Shown here one piece after another: positions 1 to 5,754 of a stretch of DNA of 18,926 bases. The position numbers were made by a program, and so were the translations under genes. The stretch comes from SpSt-583 sp034434015 (GTDB taxonomy: Bacteria; Chloroflexota; Anaerolineae; Anaerolineales; UBA6663). Location of the stretch: positions 1-18,926 of the forward strand of contig DAOUAB010000115.1 of NCBI GenBank assembly GCA_034434015.1, read 5' to 3'. Positions within the stretch are counted from its first letter, which is position 1; every line of letters begins with the position of its first letter. Below the pieces are notes generated by a model. The model saw nothing but the letters and a program-made list of their open reading frames with translations, was not told the DNA's origin and ran no database searches.

Positions 1-206
1 CCGAGCCGGGCCGCCGAATCCTCCAGACGGTCCAGGTGCGCGTTCAGGCCGACCACGCGCGTCCGGTTCGCGTAAGTCCGGAAGGTGGTATAGACGCCGC
101 CGGGCAGGCGCGCGGAGACGGCGTCCAGGGTGGGCGGGGGCGGCTCCAAGATGACGGGGTGCAGGCCGTGCGCGTCGAGCCGCCAGGTGTGAGGTGCTGA
201 AGACAT
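1..206 (-). CDS. Class IV PLP aminotransferase, N-terminal part (cut by window edge)
   Basis: The first 68 codons of a minus-strand gene are present and the rest lies beyond the left edge. The readable segment contains LPGGVYTTFRTY followed by VVGLNAHLDRLEDSAARL. This is the typical N-terminal block of fold-type IV PLP enzymes such as branched-chain aminotransferase, D-amino-acid aminotransferase and aminodeoxychorismate lyase: an entry strand, then the 'H-x-x-R-L' helix. The catalytic lysine lies outside the window, so the subfamily and substrate cannot be decided. The start is the ATG whose complement is at 204-206. No Shine-Dalgarno sequence precedes it. Instead a TACAAT hexamer sits six bases upstream, suggesting a leaderless message. 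The gene is divergent from the secreted-protein gene at 443. Confidence 0.75.
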   Translation of the reverse strand, partial: MSSAPHTWRLDAHGLHPVILEPPPPTLDAVSARLPGGVYTTFRTYANRTRVVGLNAHLDRLEDSAARL

Positions 207-212
207 GGCGTA

Positions 213-218
213 ATTGTA
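213..218 (-). promoter_or_regulatory. -10 hexamer (TACAAT) for the class IV aminotransferase
   Basis: Read on the minus strand, TACAAT (5 of 6 to the sigma-70 consensus) is separated from the ATG by six bases (complement of 207-212). A start site seven bases after the hexamer would fall on the A of the ATG. The -35 region about 17 bases upstream is poor. Confidence 0.5.
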
Positions 219-269
219 CCGGGCGGCGACGGAGGTTACACTGCGGCCTGGTTGTGGCCGCGGCTTTCA

Positions 270-323
270 CGGATTGCGCGGATAAACATCGTTGCAATCC
301 GCGCTAAGCGGCGTAATCCGCGG
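270..323. repeat. Short ATCCGCG repeats in inverted and direct order
   Basis: ATCCGCG occurs three times in 46 bases: inverted at 277-283 and direct at 297-303 and 316-322. CGGATTGC (270-277) and GCAATCCG (294-301) form a perfect 8-bp inverted repeat with a 16-base loop. This is intergenic and non-coding on both strands. It looks like a fragment of a dispersed intergenic repeat, but its copy number cannot be judged from one window. Confidence 0.4.
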
Positions 324-350
324 CAAAAGCATGTGTCCTCATAAAACTAA

Positions 351-428
351 GAGCTTATCTCTAAACCCGCCCGATAGCCGACGGCAGTGCCGTCGGCGAC
401 GCCTCTGCTGAGGTTTAGAGACAGGTTC
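351..428. mobile_element. MITE-like element, 78 bp, with 17-bp terminal inverted repeats
   Basis: The left end (351-367) and right end (412-428) are inverted repeats that match at 14 of 17 positions; the inner ten bases, TCTCTAAACC / GGTTTAGAGA, are perfect. The element is flanked by TAA on both sides (348-350 and 429-431), as expected of a 3-bp target duplication. Inside lies a perfect 21-base palindrome (377-397: GCCGACGGCA, G, TGCCGTCGGC). There is no coding capacity. Small size, terminal repeats starting with GAG/GAA and a TNA-type duplication fit a miniature element mobilised by an IS5-superfamily transposase; that family assignment is inference. The right end lies two bases before the AAGGAG ribosome binding site (431-436) of the next gene. 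The element therefore separates that gene from any older promoter and would form a long hairpin in its 5' leader. Confidence 0.6.
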
Positions 429-442
429 TAAAGGAGTCCCTC

Positions 443-1444
443 ATGCGCCGGTTTAGTTATGCGCTCCTGCTCCTCCTGCTGGTGGGCTTCACGCTTGGGG
501 TCAGCGCGGCCGGGCCGCTCATTTACCTGCCGGTGATCATGCAGAATACCGGCGCCCCCGTCATCGGCGGCTGCGCGGTCTTCCCGGCCGACAGCGCCTG
601 GAACCGCGATGTCTCTCAGGACCCGGTCGATCCAAACTCGAATCATTACATCAGTTATCTCCTCCAGTCGCGCACCTACCTGCACCCGGACTTCGGCTCG
701 GATGAGGGCACCGGCGAGCTGTACGGCATCCCGTATATCGTCGTCCCGGCCGGCGAGCCGGGGGTCCCGGTCAATTTTACGGCCTACGGCGATCAGAGCG
801 ATCCCGGCCCTTACCCCATCCCGTTGAACGCCCCCATTGAAGGCGGCAGCGACCGGCATGTGCTGGCGGTGCGTTCCGGGGAGTGCCGGCTGTATGAGTT
901 GTATCGCGCCTTCCCGCAGTCCGGTTTCTGGGAAGCCGACTCCGGCGCGATCTTTGATCTGAACTCCAACGCCCTGCGCCCGGCCGGCTGGACCTCGGCC
1001 GACGCCGCCGGCCTGCCGATCCTGCCCGGCCTGGTCCGCTACGACGAGGTGGCCGCGGGCGCCATCCGCCACGCGCTGCGCGTCACGGTCCAGTCCTCCC
1101 AGCAGGCCTACGTCAAGCCGGCCCGCCACTGGGCCTCCAGCAATCGCAATCCCAACGCGCCGCCGATGGGCCTGCGCCTGCGCCTGAAGGCCGGCTACGA
1201 TCTGAGCGCGTTCAGCGGGCAGTCGCGCGTGATCCTGGAGGCCATGCAGCGCTACGGCCTGATCGTGGCCGACAACGGCTCCACCTGGTATATCACCGGC
1301 GCCGCCGACGCGCGCTGGGATAATGACGACCTCAACCAGATCAAGACCGTGCCCGGCAGCGCGTTCGAGGTGGTGCAGGTCCAGCCGGGCACGTTGTGCA
1401 CCCCGGCTTCGCCTCCGACGCCGGACTGCGACCCCGATCCGTAG
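443..1444 (+). CDS. Secreted protein of a conserved unnamed family
   Basis: A 333-residue protein with a clear N-terminal signal peptide (MRR, then a run of leucines, cleavage near GVSAAG at about residue 23). The mature protein begins LIYLPVIMQN, a motif I associate with exported Chloroflexota proteins. The body carries blocks I recognise from unnamed secreted proteins of actinobacteria and other phyla: FPADSAWNRDVS near residue 48, LHPDFGSD, an R-H-A-L-R-V-T-V segment, then KPARHWASSN, PPMGLRLRLKAGYDLS and MQRYGLIVADNGSTWYITG. The repeated Trp, His and Asp residues suggest an enzyme or carbohydrate-binding role, but no catalytic motif is identifiable. The C-terminus is short and Pro/Asp-rich with two cysteines (CTPASPPTPDC). 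AAGGAG at 431-436 supports the ATG start. The function is unknown and it has no obvious operon partner. Confidence 0.85.
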   Translation: MRRFSYALLLLLLVGFTLGVSAAGPLIYLPVIMQNTGAPVIGGCAVFPADSAWNRDVSQDPVDPNSNHYISYLLQSRTYLHPDFGSDEGTGELYGIPYIVVPAGEPGVPVNFTAYGDQSDPGPYPIPLNAPIEGGSDRHVLAVRSGECRLYELYRAFPQSGFWEADSGAIFDLNSNALRPAGWTSADAAGLPILPGLVRYDEVAAGAIRHALRVTVQSSQQAYVKPARHWASSNRNPNAPPMGLRLRLKAGYDLSAFSGQSRVILEAMQRYGLIVADNGSTWYITGAADARWDNDDLNQIKTVPGSAFEVVQVQPGTLCTPASPPTPDCDPDP

Positions 1445-1460
1445 AGTCCCCGCCCGGCCT

Positions 1461-1470
1461 GTAACGTTAC
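1461..1470. promoter_or_regulatory. Perfect palindrome GTAACGTTAC upstream of the Fur-family gene
   Basis: This 10-bp perfect palindrome lies between the stop of the secreted-protein gene and the AT-rich promoter block of the regulator. Fur-family operators (Zur, Nur, PerR) are A/T-rich dyads, and GTAA...TTAC half-sites occur in several Zur boxes. It is a candidate operator on position and symmetry alone. Confidence 0.25.
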
Positions 1471-1507
1471 GGCTCCTCGAAGGTCCAGGCTCCAGGCCGT
1501 TTTGAGG

Positions 1508-1549
1508 TACAATTATTTCTGCAAATCTTCGCAAAAGCAATATAATGCT
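1508..1549 (+). promoter_or_regulatory. AT-rich promoter block of the metal operon
   Basis: Two -10-like hexamers are present: TACAAT at 1508-1513 and a perfect TATAAT at 1541-1546. The latter is only three bases before the ATG, too close for an ordinary leader. Between them GCAA occurs at 1521, 1531 and 1537, and TGCAAATCTTCGCA (1520-1533) is an imperfect dyad (TGC-AA / TT-GCA). No good -35 hexamer accompanies either -10. If TACAAT is the real -10, the dyad sits at the start site, where a repressor would act, so autoregulation by the Fur-family protein is plausible. No Shine-Dalgarno sequence precedes the gene. Confidence 0.4.
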
Positions 1550-1999
1550 ATGACGCATACGACCTCCGACTATGCCGAGCGCATCCGGGCGCAGGGCTTT
1601 CGGTTGACGCCGCAGCGCCAGATGATCCTGGATGCGATCTGTGAGCTGGGCGGGCACGTCACCCCGGACTCGATTTACAGCCGGGTGCAGGCCAAATCGC
1701 CGGCCGTTAACCGCGCCACCGTCTACCGCAACCTGGATTTCCTGTGCGAGATGCGTCTGGTGGTGGCGGCTCACATCGGCCGTCAGACCGTTTACGAAAT
1801 TGCCGGCGCGGAGCCCCATCATCATCTGGTCTGCCGCAGTTGCGGCGCCGTGATACAACTTCACGGTGACCTGGTTAAGGCCTTCTTTGCCGAGGTCGGG
1901 CGCAAACAGGGCTTCAGCGTGGACATGGACCACCTGACCCTGTCCGGCCTGTGCCCGCACTGCCGCCAGGCCGGCGGACGCCGCGCCGCCCGGGGTTGA
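1550..1999 (+). CDS. Fur-family metal-responsive transcription regulator
   Basis: A 149-residue protein, normal for the Fur/Zur/PerR/Nur family. The winged helix occupies roughly residues 8-85, with the GFRLTPQRQMILDAI entry helix and the recognition helix NRATVYRNLDFL (54-65). The dimerisation half has the histidine cluster PHHHLVC (89-95) and two CxxC pairs, C95/C98 and C135/C138, which form the structural zinc site in many members. An in-frame TTG at 1502 would add 16 residues (including YNYFCK) with no family resemblance, so I chose the ATG at 1550. The ECF nickel/cobalt transporter genes follow 57 bases later on the same strand, so this is probably the local repressor sensing nickel or zinc. 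A Nur-like role is favoured by context; Zur is the main alternative. Confidence 0.88.
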   Translation: MTHTTSDYAERIRAQGFRLTPQRQMILDAICELGGHVTPDSIYSRVQAKSPAVNRATVYRNLDFLCEMRLVVAAHIGRQTVYEIAGAEPHHHLVCRSCGAVIQLHGDLVKAFFAEVGRKQGFSVDMDHLTLSGLCPHCRQAGGRRAARG

Positions 2000-2056
2000 G
2001 AGAAGGATCGGCTCGCCATTCGCTTTCACCTGATCACCCGTTTTCCAGGAGGTCCC

Positions 2057-3013
2057 ATGCTGTTCAAGCCTGTTCAACTCCACATCCCCGACGGCTTCCT
2101 CTCGACGCCCGTGTCCATCGTCGGCTGGGTGTTGCTGGTGGCGGCGGTGGCGTACGCCCTGCGCCAGACGCGCGGCCAGCTCGGCGACAAACAGATCCCG
2201 TTGATGGGCGTGCTGGCCGCCTTCATCTTCGCCGCCCAGGCCATCAACTTCCCGGTGGCGGGCGGCACGTCGGGCCATCTGCTGGGCGGCGCGCTGGCGG
2301 CCATCATCATGGGCCCGTGGGCGGCCGTGCTGATCATGACCAGCGTGATCGCCATTCAGGCCCTGATCTTCCAGGACGGCGGGCTGCTGGTGATGGGCTG
2401 GAACATCCTGAACATGGGTGTGCTGACAGCCTTCACCGGCTATTTCGTTTACGCGCTCATGCGCCGGCTGCTGGGGGAGGGGCGCAACAGCCTGCTGGCG
2501 GCGGGCGCTGTCGGGGCCTGGCTCTCGGTGATGGTCGGCGCGATCGCGACGGCCATCCAGCTGGCGGTCTCCGGCACGTCGCCGCTGGGGATTGCGCTGC
2601 CGGCGATGGCGGGAGTCCATGCTCTGATCGGCCTGGGCGAGGCCATCATCACCGTCGGCGCCCTGGCCTTCATTTACGCCACGCGCCGCGACCTGCTGGG
2701 CATTGGCGAGGCGGCGCCCGGTAAGGCCAGCGCCGGCTGGGTCGGCGTGGGTCTGGCGATCGCGCTGGTGGTGGCGGCCTTCTCCTTCGCCGCCAGCCCG
2801 GACCCGGACGGTCTGGAGCGCGTGGCCGAGGACACCGGCTTCCTGGAGCGGGCGCTCGATCCGGTCTACAATCTCTTCCCGGACTACACGCTGCCCTTCA
2901 TCAGCGACCCGCTCATTTCCGGCATCCTGGCCGTCGTCCTGGGCACCCTGATCGTCTTCGGCGCGACCTTCCTGATTGCGCGGGTCCAGGGCCGCAAGGC
3001 GGAAACGTCGTAA
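2057..3013 (+). CDS. nikMN: ECF nickel/cobalt transporter substrate-specific component, NikM-NikN (CbiM-PDGLE) fusion
   Basis: A 318-residue polytopic membrane protein. The N-terminus has the CbiM/NikM signature HIPDGFLS (9-16), and GGTSGHLLGG carries the second metal-ligand histidine (H74). The spacing from H9 to H74 equals the His2 to His67 spacing known for NikM. Several membrane segments follow to about residue 240. The C-terminal part (about 245-318) has the PDGLE motif (250-254), a loop ending LPFISDPLISG and one more membrane helix, i.e. the NikN/PDGLE accessory component fused on. The protein captures Ni2+ or Co2+ and delivers it through EcfT and the ATPase. AGGAGG at 2047-2052 supports the ATG. 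The odd point is a seven-residue extension before the usual Met-His start. Nickel is favoured over cobalt because no cobalamin genes are nearby, but this is not proven. Confidence 0.88.
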   Translation: MLFKPVQLHIPDGFLSTPVSIVGWVLLVAAVAYALRQTRGQLGDKQIPLMGVLAAFIFAAQAINFPVAGGTSGHLLGGALAAIIMGPWAAVLIMTSVIAIQALIFQDGGLLVMGWNILNMGVLTAFTGYFVYALMRRLLGEGRNSLLAAGAVGAWLSVMVGAIATAIQLAVSGTSPLGIALPAMAGVHALIGLGEAIITVGALAFIYATRRDLLGIGEAAPGKASAGWVGVGLAIALVVAAFSFAASPDPDGLERVAEDTGFLERALDPVYNLFPDYTLPFISDPLISGILAVVLGTLIVFGATFLIARVQGRKAETS

Positions 3014-3017
3014 CCGT

Positions 3018-3059
3018 GGAGACGCAGCCGGTCGCGGAAACACGACCGGCCGCGTCTCC
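3018..3059 (+). promoter_or_regulatory. Intercistronic hairpin between nikMN and nikQ
   Basis: The left arm 3018-3034 and right arm 3043-3059 pair over 17 bases with a single A/C mismatch, closing an 8-base loop (3035-3042). No T-run follows (the next bases are CCATAG), so it is unlikely to be a full intrinsic terminator. It fills most of the 64-base gap after nikMN and probably tunes mRNA stability or lowers expression of the downstream subunits. Confidence 0.65.
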
Positions 3060-3077
3060 CCATAGTCCCGACCCGGC

Positions 3078-3869
3078 ATGATGCACATTGACCTGGCGGA
3101 CCATTATCGCCGCGGGTCGAGCCGCCTGCATACGCTCGACCCGCGGGTCAAGGTCCTGGCCACCCTCCTGTTCATTTTTGTCGCCACGATCCTGCCGCCC
3201 GGCGCCTGGCTGTCCTACGCGCTGCTGTTCGGGGCCACCCTGGCGGCGGCCTGGGGCTCGCGCCTGGGCGTGACCTACGCGCTGCGGCGCTCGTTCGTGG
3301 CTTTGCCGTTCGCGCTGGCGGCCATCACCCTGCCGTTCACGGTGCGCGGCGAGCCGCTGACGCAGATTGCGGGGCTGACGGTGAGCGTCGAGGGCGCGCT
3401 GCGCTTCGTCAGCGTCATGGTCAAATCCTGGGTCTCCGTCCAGGCGGCCATCCTGATGGCCGTCACCACGGCTTTCCCGGACCTGCTCTGGGCCCTGCGT
3501 GAGCTGCGCGTGCCGCGCCCGCTGGTGAGCATTATCTCGTTCATGTACCGCTACCTGTTCGTGTTGGCCGACGAGTCGCTGCGCCTGCAGCGCGCCCGGG
3601 CGGCCCGCTCGGCCGAAGGCGCCGACCCGCGTCGCAGCGGCGGGGGCCTGGTCTGGCGCGGCCAGGTGGCCGGCGGCATGGTCGGCAACCTGGCGCTGCG
3701 CGCCTTCGAGCGCAGCGAGCGCATCTACAACGCGATGCTGGCGCGCGGCTTCCAGGGGGAGTTGAAGACCCTGGCGTCGCCGGTGATGACGGATACGGAT
3801 CGGTACGCGCTGGCCGGCTGGGTGACCTTCCTGGCGATGACGGCCCTGATCGGGTTCGTGTTTGCGTGA
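3078..3869 (+). CDS. nikQ: ECF transporter transmembrane component EcfT (CbiQ/NikQ type)
   Basis: A 263-residue integral membrane protein that links the substrate-binding component to the ATPase. It has the CbiQ N-terminal block HYRRGSSRLHTLDPRVK (about residues 9-25), then hydrophobic helices at about 26-60, 70-90 and 105-135. The two cytoplasmic coupling segments ending in Ala-Arg motifs are RARAARS (172-178) and ERSERIYNAMLARGF (211-225). A last membrane helix lies near 245-262. Length is normal for CbiQ. Start choice is between ATG 3078 and the adjacent ATG 3081; neither has a good Shine-Dalgarno sequence, consistent with translation depending on the upstream gene. The ATPase start lies four bases after the stop. 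Confidence 0.88.
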   Translation: MMHIDLADHYRRGSSRLHTLDPRVKVLATLLFIFVATILPPGAWLSYALLFGATLAAAWGSRLGVTYALRRSFVALPFALAAITLPFTVRGEPLTQIAGLTVSVEGALRFVSVMVKSWVSVQAAILMAVTTAFPDLLWALRELRVPRPLVSIISFMYRYLFVLADESLRLQRARAARSAEGADPRRSGGGLVWRGQVAGGMVGNLALRAFERSERIYNAMLARGFQGELKTLASPVMTDTDRYALAGWVTFLAMTALIGFVFA

Positions 3870-3873
3870 CGGC

Positions 3874-4587
3874 ATGCACCATACCATTGAAGTTCGCGAC
3901 CTGCAGTTCAACTACCCGGACGGGCACGCCGCCCTGCGCGGCGTCGCGCTGAGCGTCGCGCCGGGCGAGAAGGTGGCGCTGGTGGGGCCGAACGGCGCCG
4001 GCAAGAGCACGCTGATGCTGCACCTGAACGGCATCCTGCAGGCCGGCGCAGGCGAGGTGATCGTGTGCGGCCTGCCCATCCGCCGGGAGACGCTCGGCAA
4101 AGTGCGCGCCGCCGTTGGCCTGGTGTTTCAGGACCCCGACGACCAGCTGTTCTCGCCCACGGTCTTCGAGGACGTGGCGTTTGGGCCGCTGCACATGGGG
4201 CTGCCGGAGGCGGAGGTGCGCGAGCGCGTCGAGCGCGCCCTGGCCGCGGTCGGCATGAGCGCGTACGCCCAGCGGGTCTCGCATCACCTGAGCGTGGGCG
4301 AGAAGAAGCGCATCGCCATCGCCACCGTGCTGTCGATGGACCCGGACATCCTGGTGCTGGACGAGCCGTCGGCCGGCCTGGACCCGCGCGCGCGGCGCGG
4401 CCTGATCCAGTTGCTGCGCGACCTGCCGCAGACCATGCTCGTCTCCACCCATGATCTGCGCCTGGTGGGCGAGGTCTTCCCGCGCACGGTGGTGATGGAC
4501 CAGGGGCGGGTGGTGGCCGACGGCCCGACCGCCCAGGTGCTGGCCGACGCCGCGCTCCTGGACGCGCACGGCCTGGAGGTCTACTGA
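3874..4587 (+). CDS. nikO: ECF nickel/cobalt transporter ATPase (CbiO/NikO type)
   Basis: A 237-residue ABC ATPase with every expected motif: Walker A GPNGAGKST (38-46), the Q-loop in VFQDPDDQLF (84-93), signature LSVGEKKRIA (139-148), Walker B ILVLDEP (159-165), the D-loop AGLD and the switch histidine in STHD (H193). The Q-loop text PDDQLFSPTVFEDVAFGP is characteristic of CbiO-type ECF ATPases. The encoded protein would energise metal import with the two membrane subunits before it. I chose ATG 3874 over an in-frame TTG at 3862, which overlaps the nikQ stop; neither has a clear Shine-Dalgarno sequence. The stop codon directly abuts the ATG of the ureohydrolase gene, so the two are almost certainly translated together. 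Confidence 0.92.
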   Translation: MHHTIEVRDLQFNYPDGHAALRGVALSVAPGEKVALVGPNGAGKSTLMLHLNGILQAGAGEVIVCGLPIRRETLGKVRAAVGLVFQDPDDQLFSPTVFEDVAFGPLHMGLPEAEVRERVERALAAVGMSAYAQRVSHHLSVGEKKRIAIATVLSMDPDILVLDEPSAGLDPRARRGLIQLLRDLPQTMLVSTHDLRLVGEVFPRTVVMDQGRVVADGPTAQVLADAALLDAHGLEVY

Positions 4588-5526
4588 ATGACCGGTTCTG
4601 CTTATGGCGCCGACCTGCAGCCCTTCGCCGGCATCACCACGTTCATGCGCCGCCCGGCCACGCGCGACCTGACCGGCGTCGACGTGGCCGTCGTCGGCGT
4701 GCCGTTCGACGGCGGCACCTCCCACCGCAGCGGCGCGCGCTTCGGGCCGCGCCAGATCCGGGAGGCCTCGCTCCTGCTGTGGGGCTATCACAACCCGTTC
4801 GCCGTCCGCCCGCTGGATGTGCTGAACGTCGTGGACTACGGCGACGTGGACGTGATCCCGCCGTCCATCGTGGACACGATGCAGAACATCGAAGCCGAGG
4901 TGGGCGCCCTTTTGGAGGCCGGGGCGACCGTGCTGGCGCTGGGCGGCGATCACTCCGTCAGCCTGCCGCTGCTGCGCGCCCACGCCCGCAAGTTCGGGCC
5001 GCTGGGGCTGGTGCATTTCGACTCGCACCCGGACACGTGGGAGAGCGAGTTCGGCGGGCGGCCCTATAGCCACGGCACGCCGTTCCGGCGCGCGCTGGAG
5101 GAGAAATTGATCGACCCGGGGCGCTGTATCCAGGTGGGGCTGCGCGGCTCCACCAGCGGCCCCGCCGACTGGCAGGCGGCGCGGGACCTCGGCCTGCGCG
5201 TGATCACGATGGACGAAGCGGCCGAGATGGGCCTGCCGGCCGTCGTGCGCGCGATCCACGCGGTCGCCCGCGGGCCGGTGTACGTGACCCTGGACATCGA
5301 CGCCGCCGACCCGGCCTTCGCGCCCGGGACGGGCACGCCGGAGATCGGCGGCTTCACGAGTTACGAATTGCAGCGGCTGGTGCGCGGCCTGCGCGGCCTG
5401 GATCTGGTGGGGTTCGACCTGGTGGAGGTCAGCCCGCCGTTCGACCACGGCGGCATCACGGCCATCCTGGCCGCCAACCTGGCGTTTGAATTCCTGTCGC
5501 TGCTGGCTGTGAAACGCCGGGCGTAG
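4588..5526 (+). CDS. speB: Ureohydrolase, agmatinase family (possibly nickel-dependent)
   Basis: A 312-residue member of the arginase/agmatinase fold, of normal agmatinase length. The binuclear metal ligands are all readable: GGDHS (H122), FDSHPD (D145, H147, D149) and LDIDAADPAF (D236, D238). H162 in SHGTPFRR matches the conserved agmatinase histidine. APGTGTPEIGG (245-255) is the agmatinase-type signature, pointing to hydrolysis of a guanidino compound to urea plus an amine; agmatine, guanidinobutyrate and guanidine itself are candidates. Its ATG abuts the stop of the Ni/Co transporter ATPase, so it is the last gene of the metal operon. Family members usually use Mn2+, but a Ni2+-dependent guanidine hydrolase is known in this family. 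The co-transcribed importer makes nickel use plausible but unproven. The motif reads DSHPD where most members have DAHxD. Confidence 0.85.
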   Translation: MTGSAYGADLQPFAGITTFMRRPATRDLTGVDVAVVGVPFDGGTSHRSGARFGPRQIREASLLLWGYHNPFAVRPLDVLNVVDYGDVDVIPPSIVDTMQNIEAEVGALLEAGATVLALGGDHSVSLPLLRAHARKFGPLGLVHFDSHPDTWESEFGGRPYSHGTPFRRALEEKLIDPGRCIQVGLRGSTSGPADWQAARDLGLRVITMDEAAEMGLPAVVRAIHAVARGPVYVTLDIDAADPAFAPGTGTPEIGGFTSYELQRLVRGLRGLDLVGFDLVEVSPPFDHGGITAILAANLAFEFLSLLAVKRRA

Positions 5527-5553
5527 CGACGACCCGCCGGGCCGCCGCTACGC
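5521..5553 (+). repeat. Inverted repeat spanning the ureohydrolase stop codon
   Basis: GCGTAGCG (5521-5528, containing the TAG stop) and CGCTACGC (5546-5553) are a perfect 8-bp inverted repeat around a 17-base GC-rich loop. It could protect the 3' end of the operon message before the terminator further down. Confidence 0.45.
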
Positions 5554-5588
5554 GCATACCTGGCGCGTCTCGCTCAACCTTATACACG

Positions 5589-5623
5589 ACAAAAGGCCGC
5601 CCCGGTCAGGGACGGCCTTTTGT
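5589..5623. terminator. Bidirectional intrinsic terminator
   Basis: ACAAAAGGCCG (5589-5599) pairs perfectly with CGGCCTTTTGT (5613-5623) around a 13-base loop. The A-run on one side and T-run on the other let it act in both directions. On the plus strand it ends the metal operon; on the minus strand it ends the small transcription unit that starts near 5748. Confidence 0.85.
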
Positions 5624-5624
5624 T

Positions 5625-5669
5625 AGCGCCGGGGCGTTCCTATGAATTGCGGAGGGGCGCCCCGGCGCT
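5625..5669. repeat. Perfect 12-bp GC-rich inverted repeat next to the terminator
   Basis: AGCGCCGGGGCG (5625-5636) and CGCCCCGGCGCT (5658-5669) are exact reverse complements separated by 21 bases. It begins one base after the terminator stem. It covers the 3' half of the minus-strand small ORF, so in that transcript a stable hairpin would overlap the end of the reading frame. Confidence 0.6.
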
Positions 5670-5690
5670 GAGACTAAAACTCGTACTCAT
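5640..5690 (-). CDS. Candidate small ORF of 16 codons with strong RBS
   Basis: On the minus strand ATG (complement of 5688-5690) opens the peptide MSTSFSLSAGAPLRNS, ending in TAG. A strong Shine-Dalgarno sequence, AAGGAGGAGGT (complement of 5701-5711), lies ten bases upstream. A well-formed minus-strand promoter (5755-5783) and a terminator (5589-5623) bracket it, giving a self-contained unit of roughly 160 bases. The peptide is Ser/Ala-rich without a membrane segment or recognisable family. It could be a genuine small protein, a peptide precursor, or only the translated part of a regulatory RNA. It is divergent from the ROK regulator gene. The sequence signals are good; a function is not known. 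Confidence 0.45.
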   Translation of the reverse strand: MSTSFSLSAGAPLRNS

Positions 5691-5754
5691 ATGGGACACC
5701 ACCTCCTCCTTTCTAAGGATAGCGAGGGGTCGATGAAATTGGATAACGCAAGGA

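Noticed and set aside
1502..1549. A 16-residue N-terminal extension of the Fur-family protein from a TTG codon.
   Set aside because: It would place the TATAAT block inside the coding region, lacks a ribosome binding site and adds residues not seen in the family.
428..3088. A very long minus-strand open frame (886 codons) and similar long antisense frames, such as 3541-5448, 13084-15045 and 16227-18515.
   Set aside because: They run opposite to genes with clear domains, and their translations are rich in Arg, Gln, His, Gly and Ala without motifs. This is the usual effect of GC-rich codon use on the opposite strand.
5697..5720. Plus-strand CACCTCCTCCTTTCTAAGGAT resembles the 3' end of 16S rRNA and the start of its spacer.
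   Set aside because: The rest of 16S is absent. The match is explained by a strong Shine-Dalgarno sequence on the minus strand, which by nature is complementary to the 16S tail.
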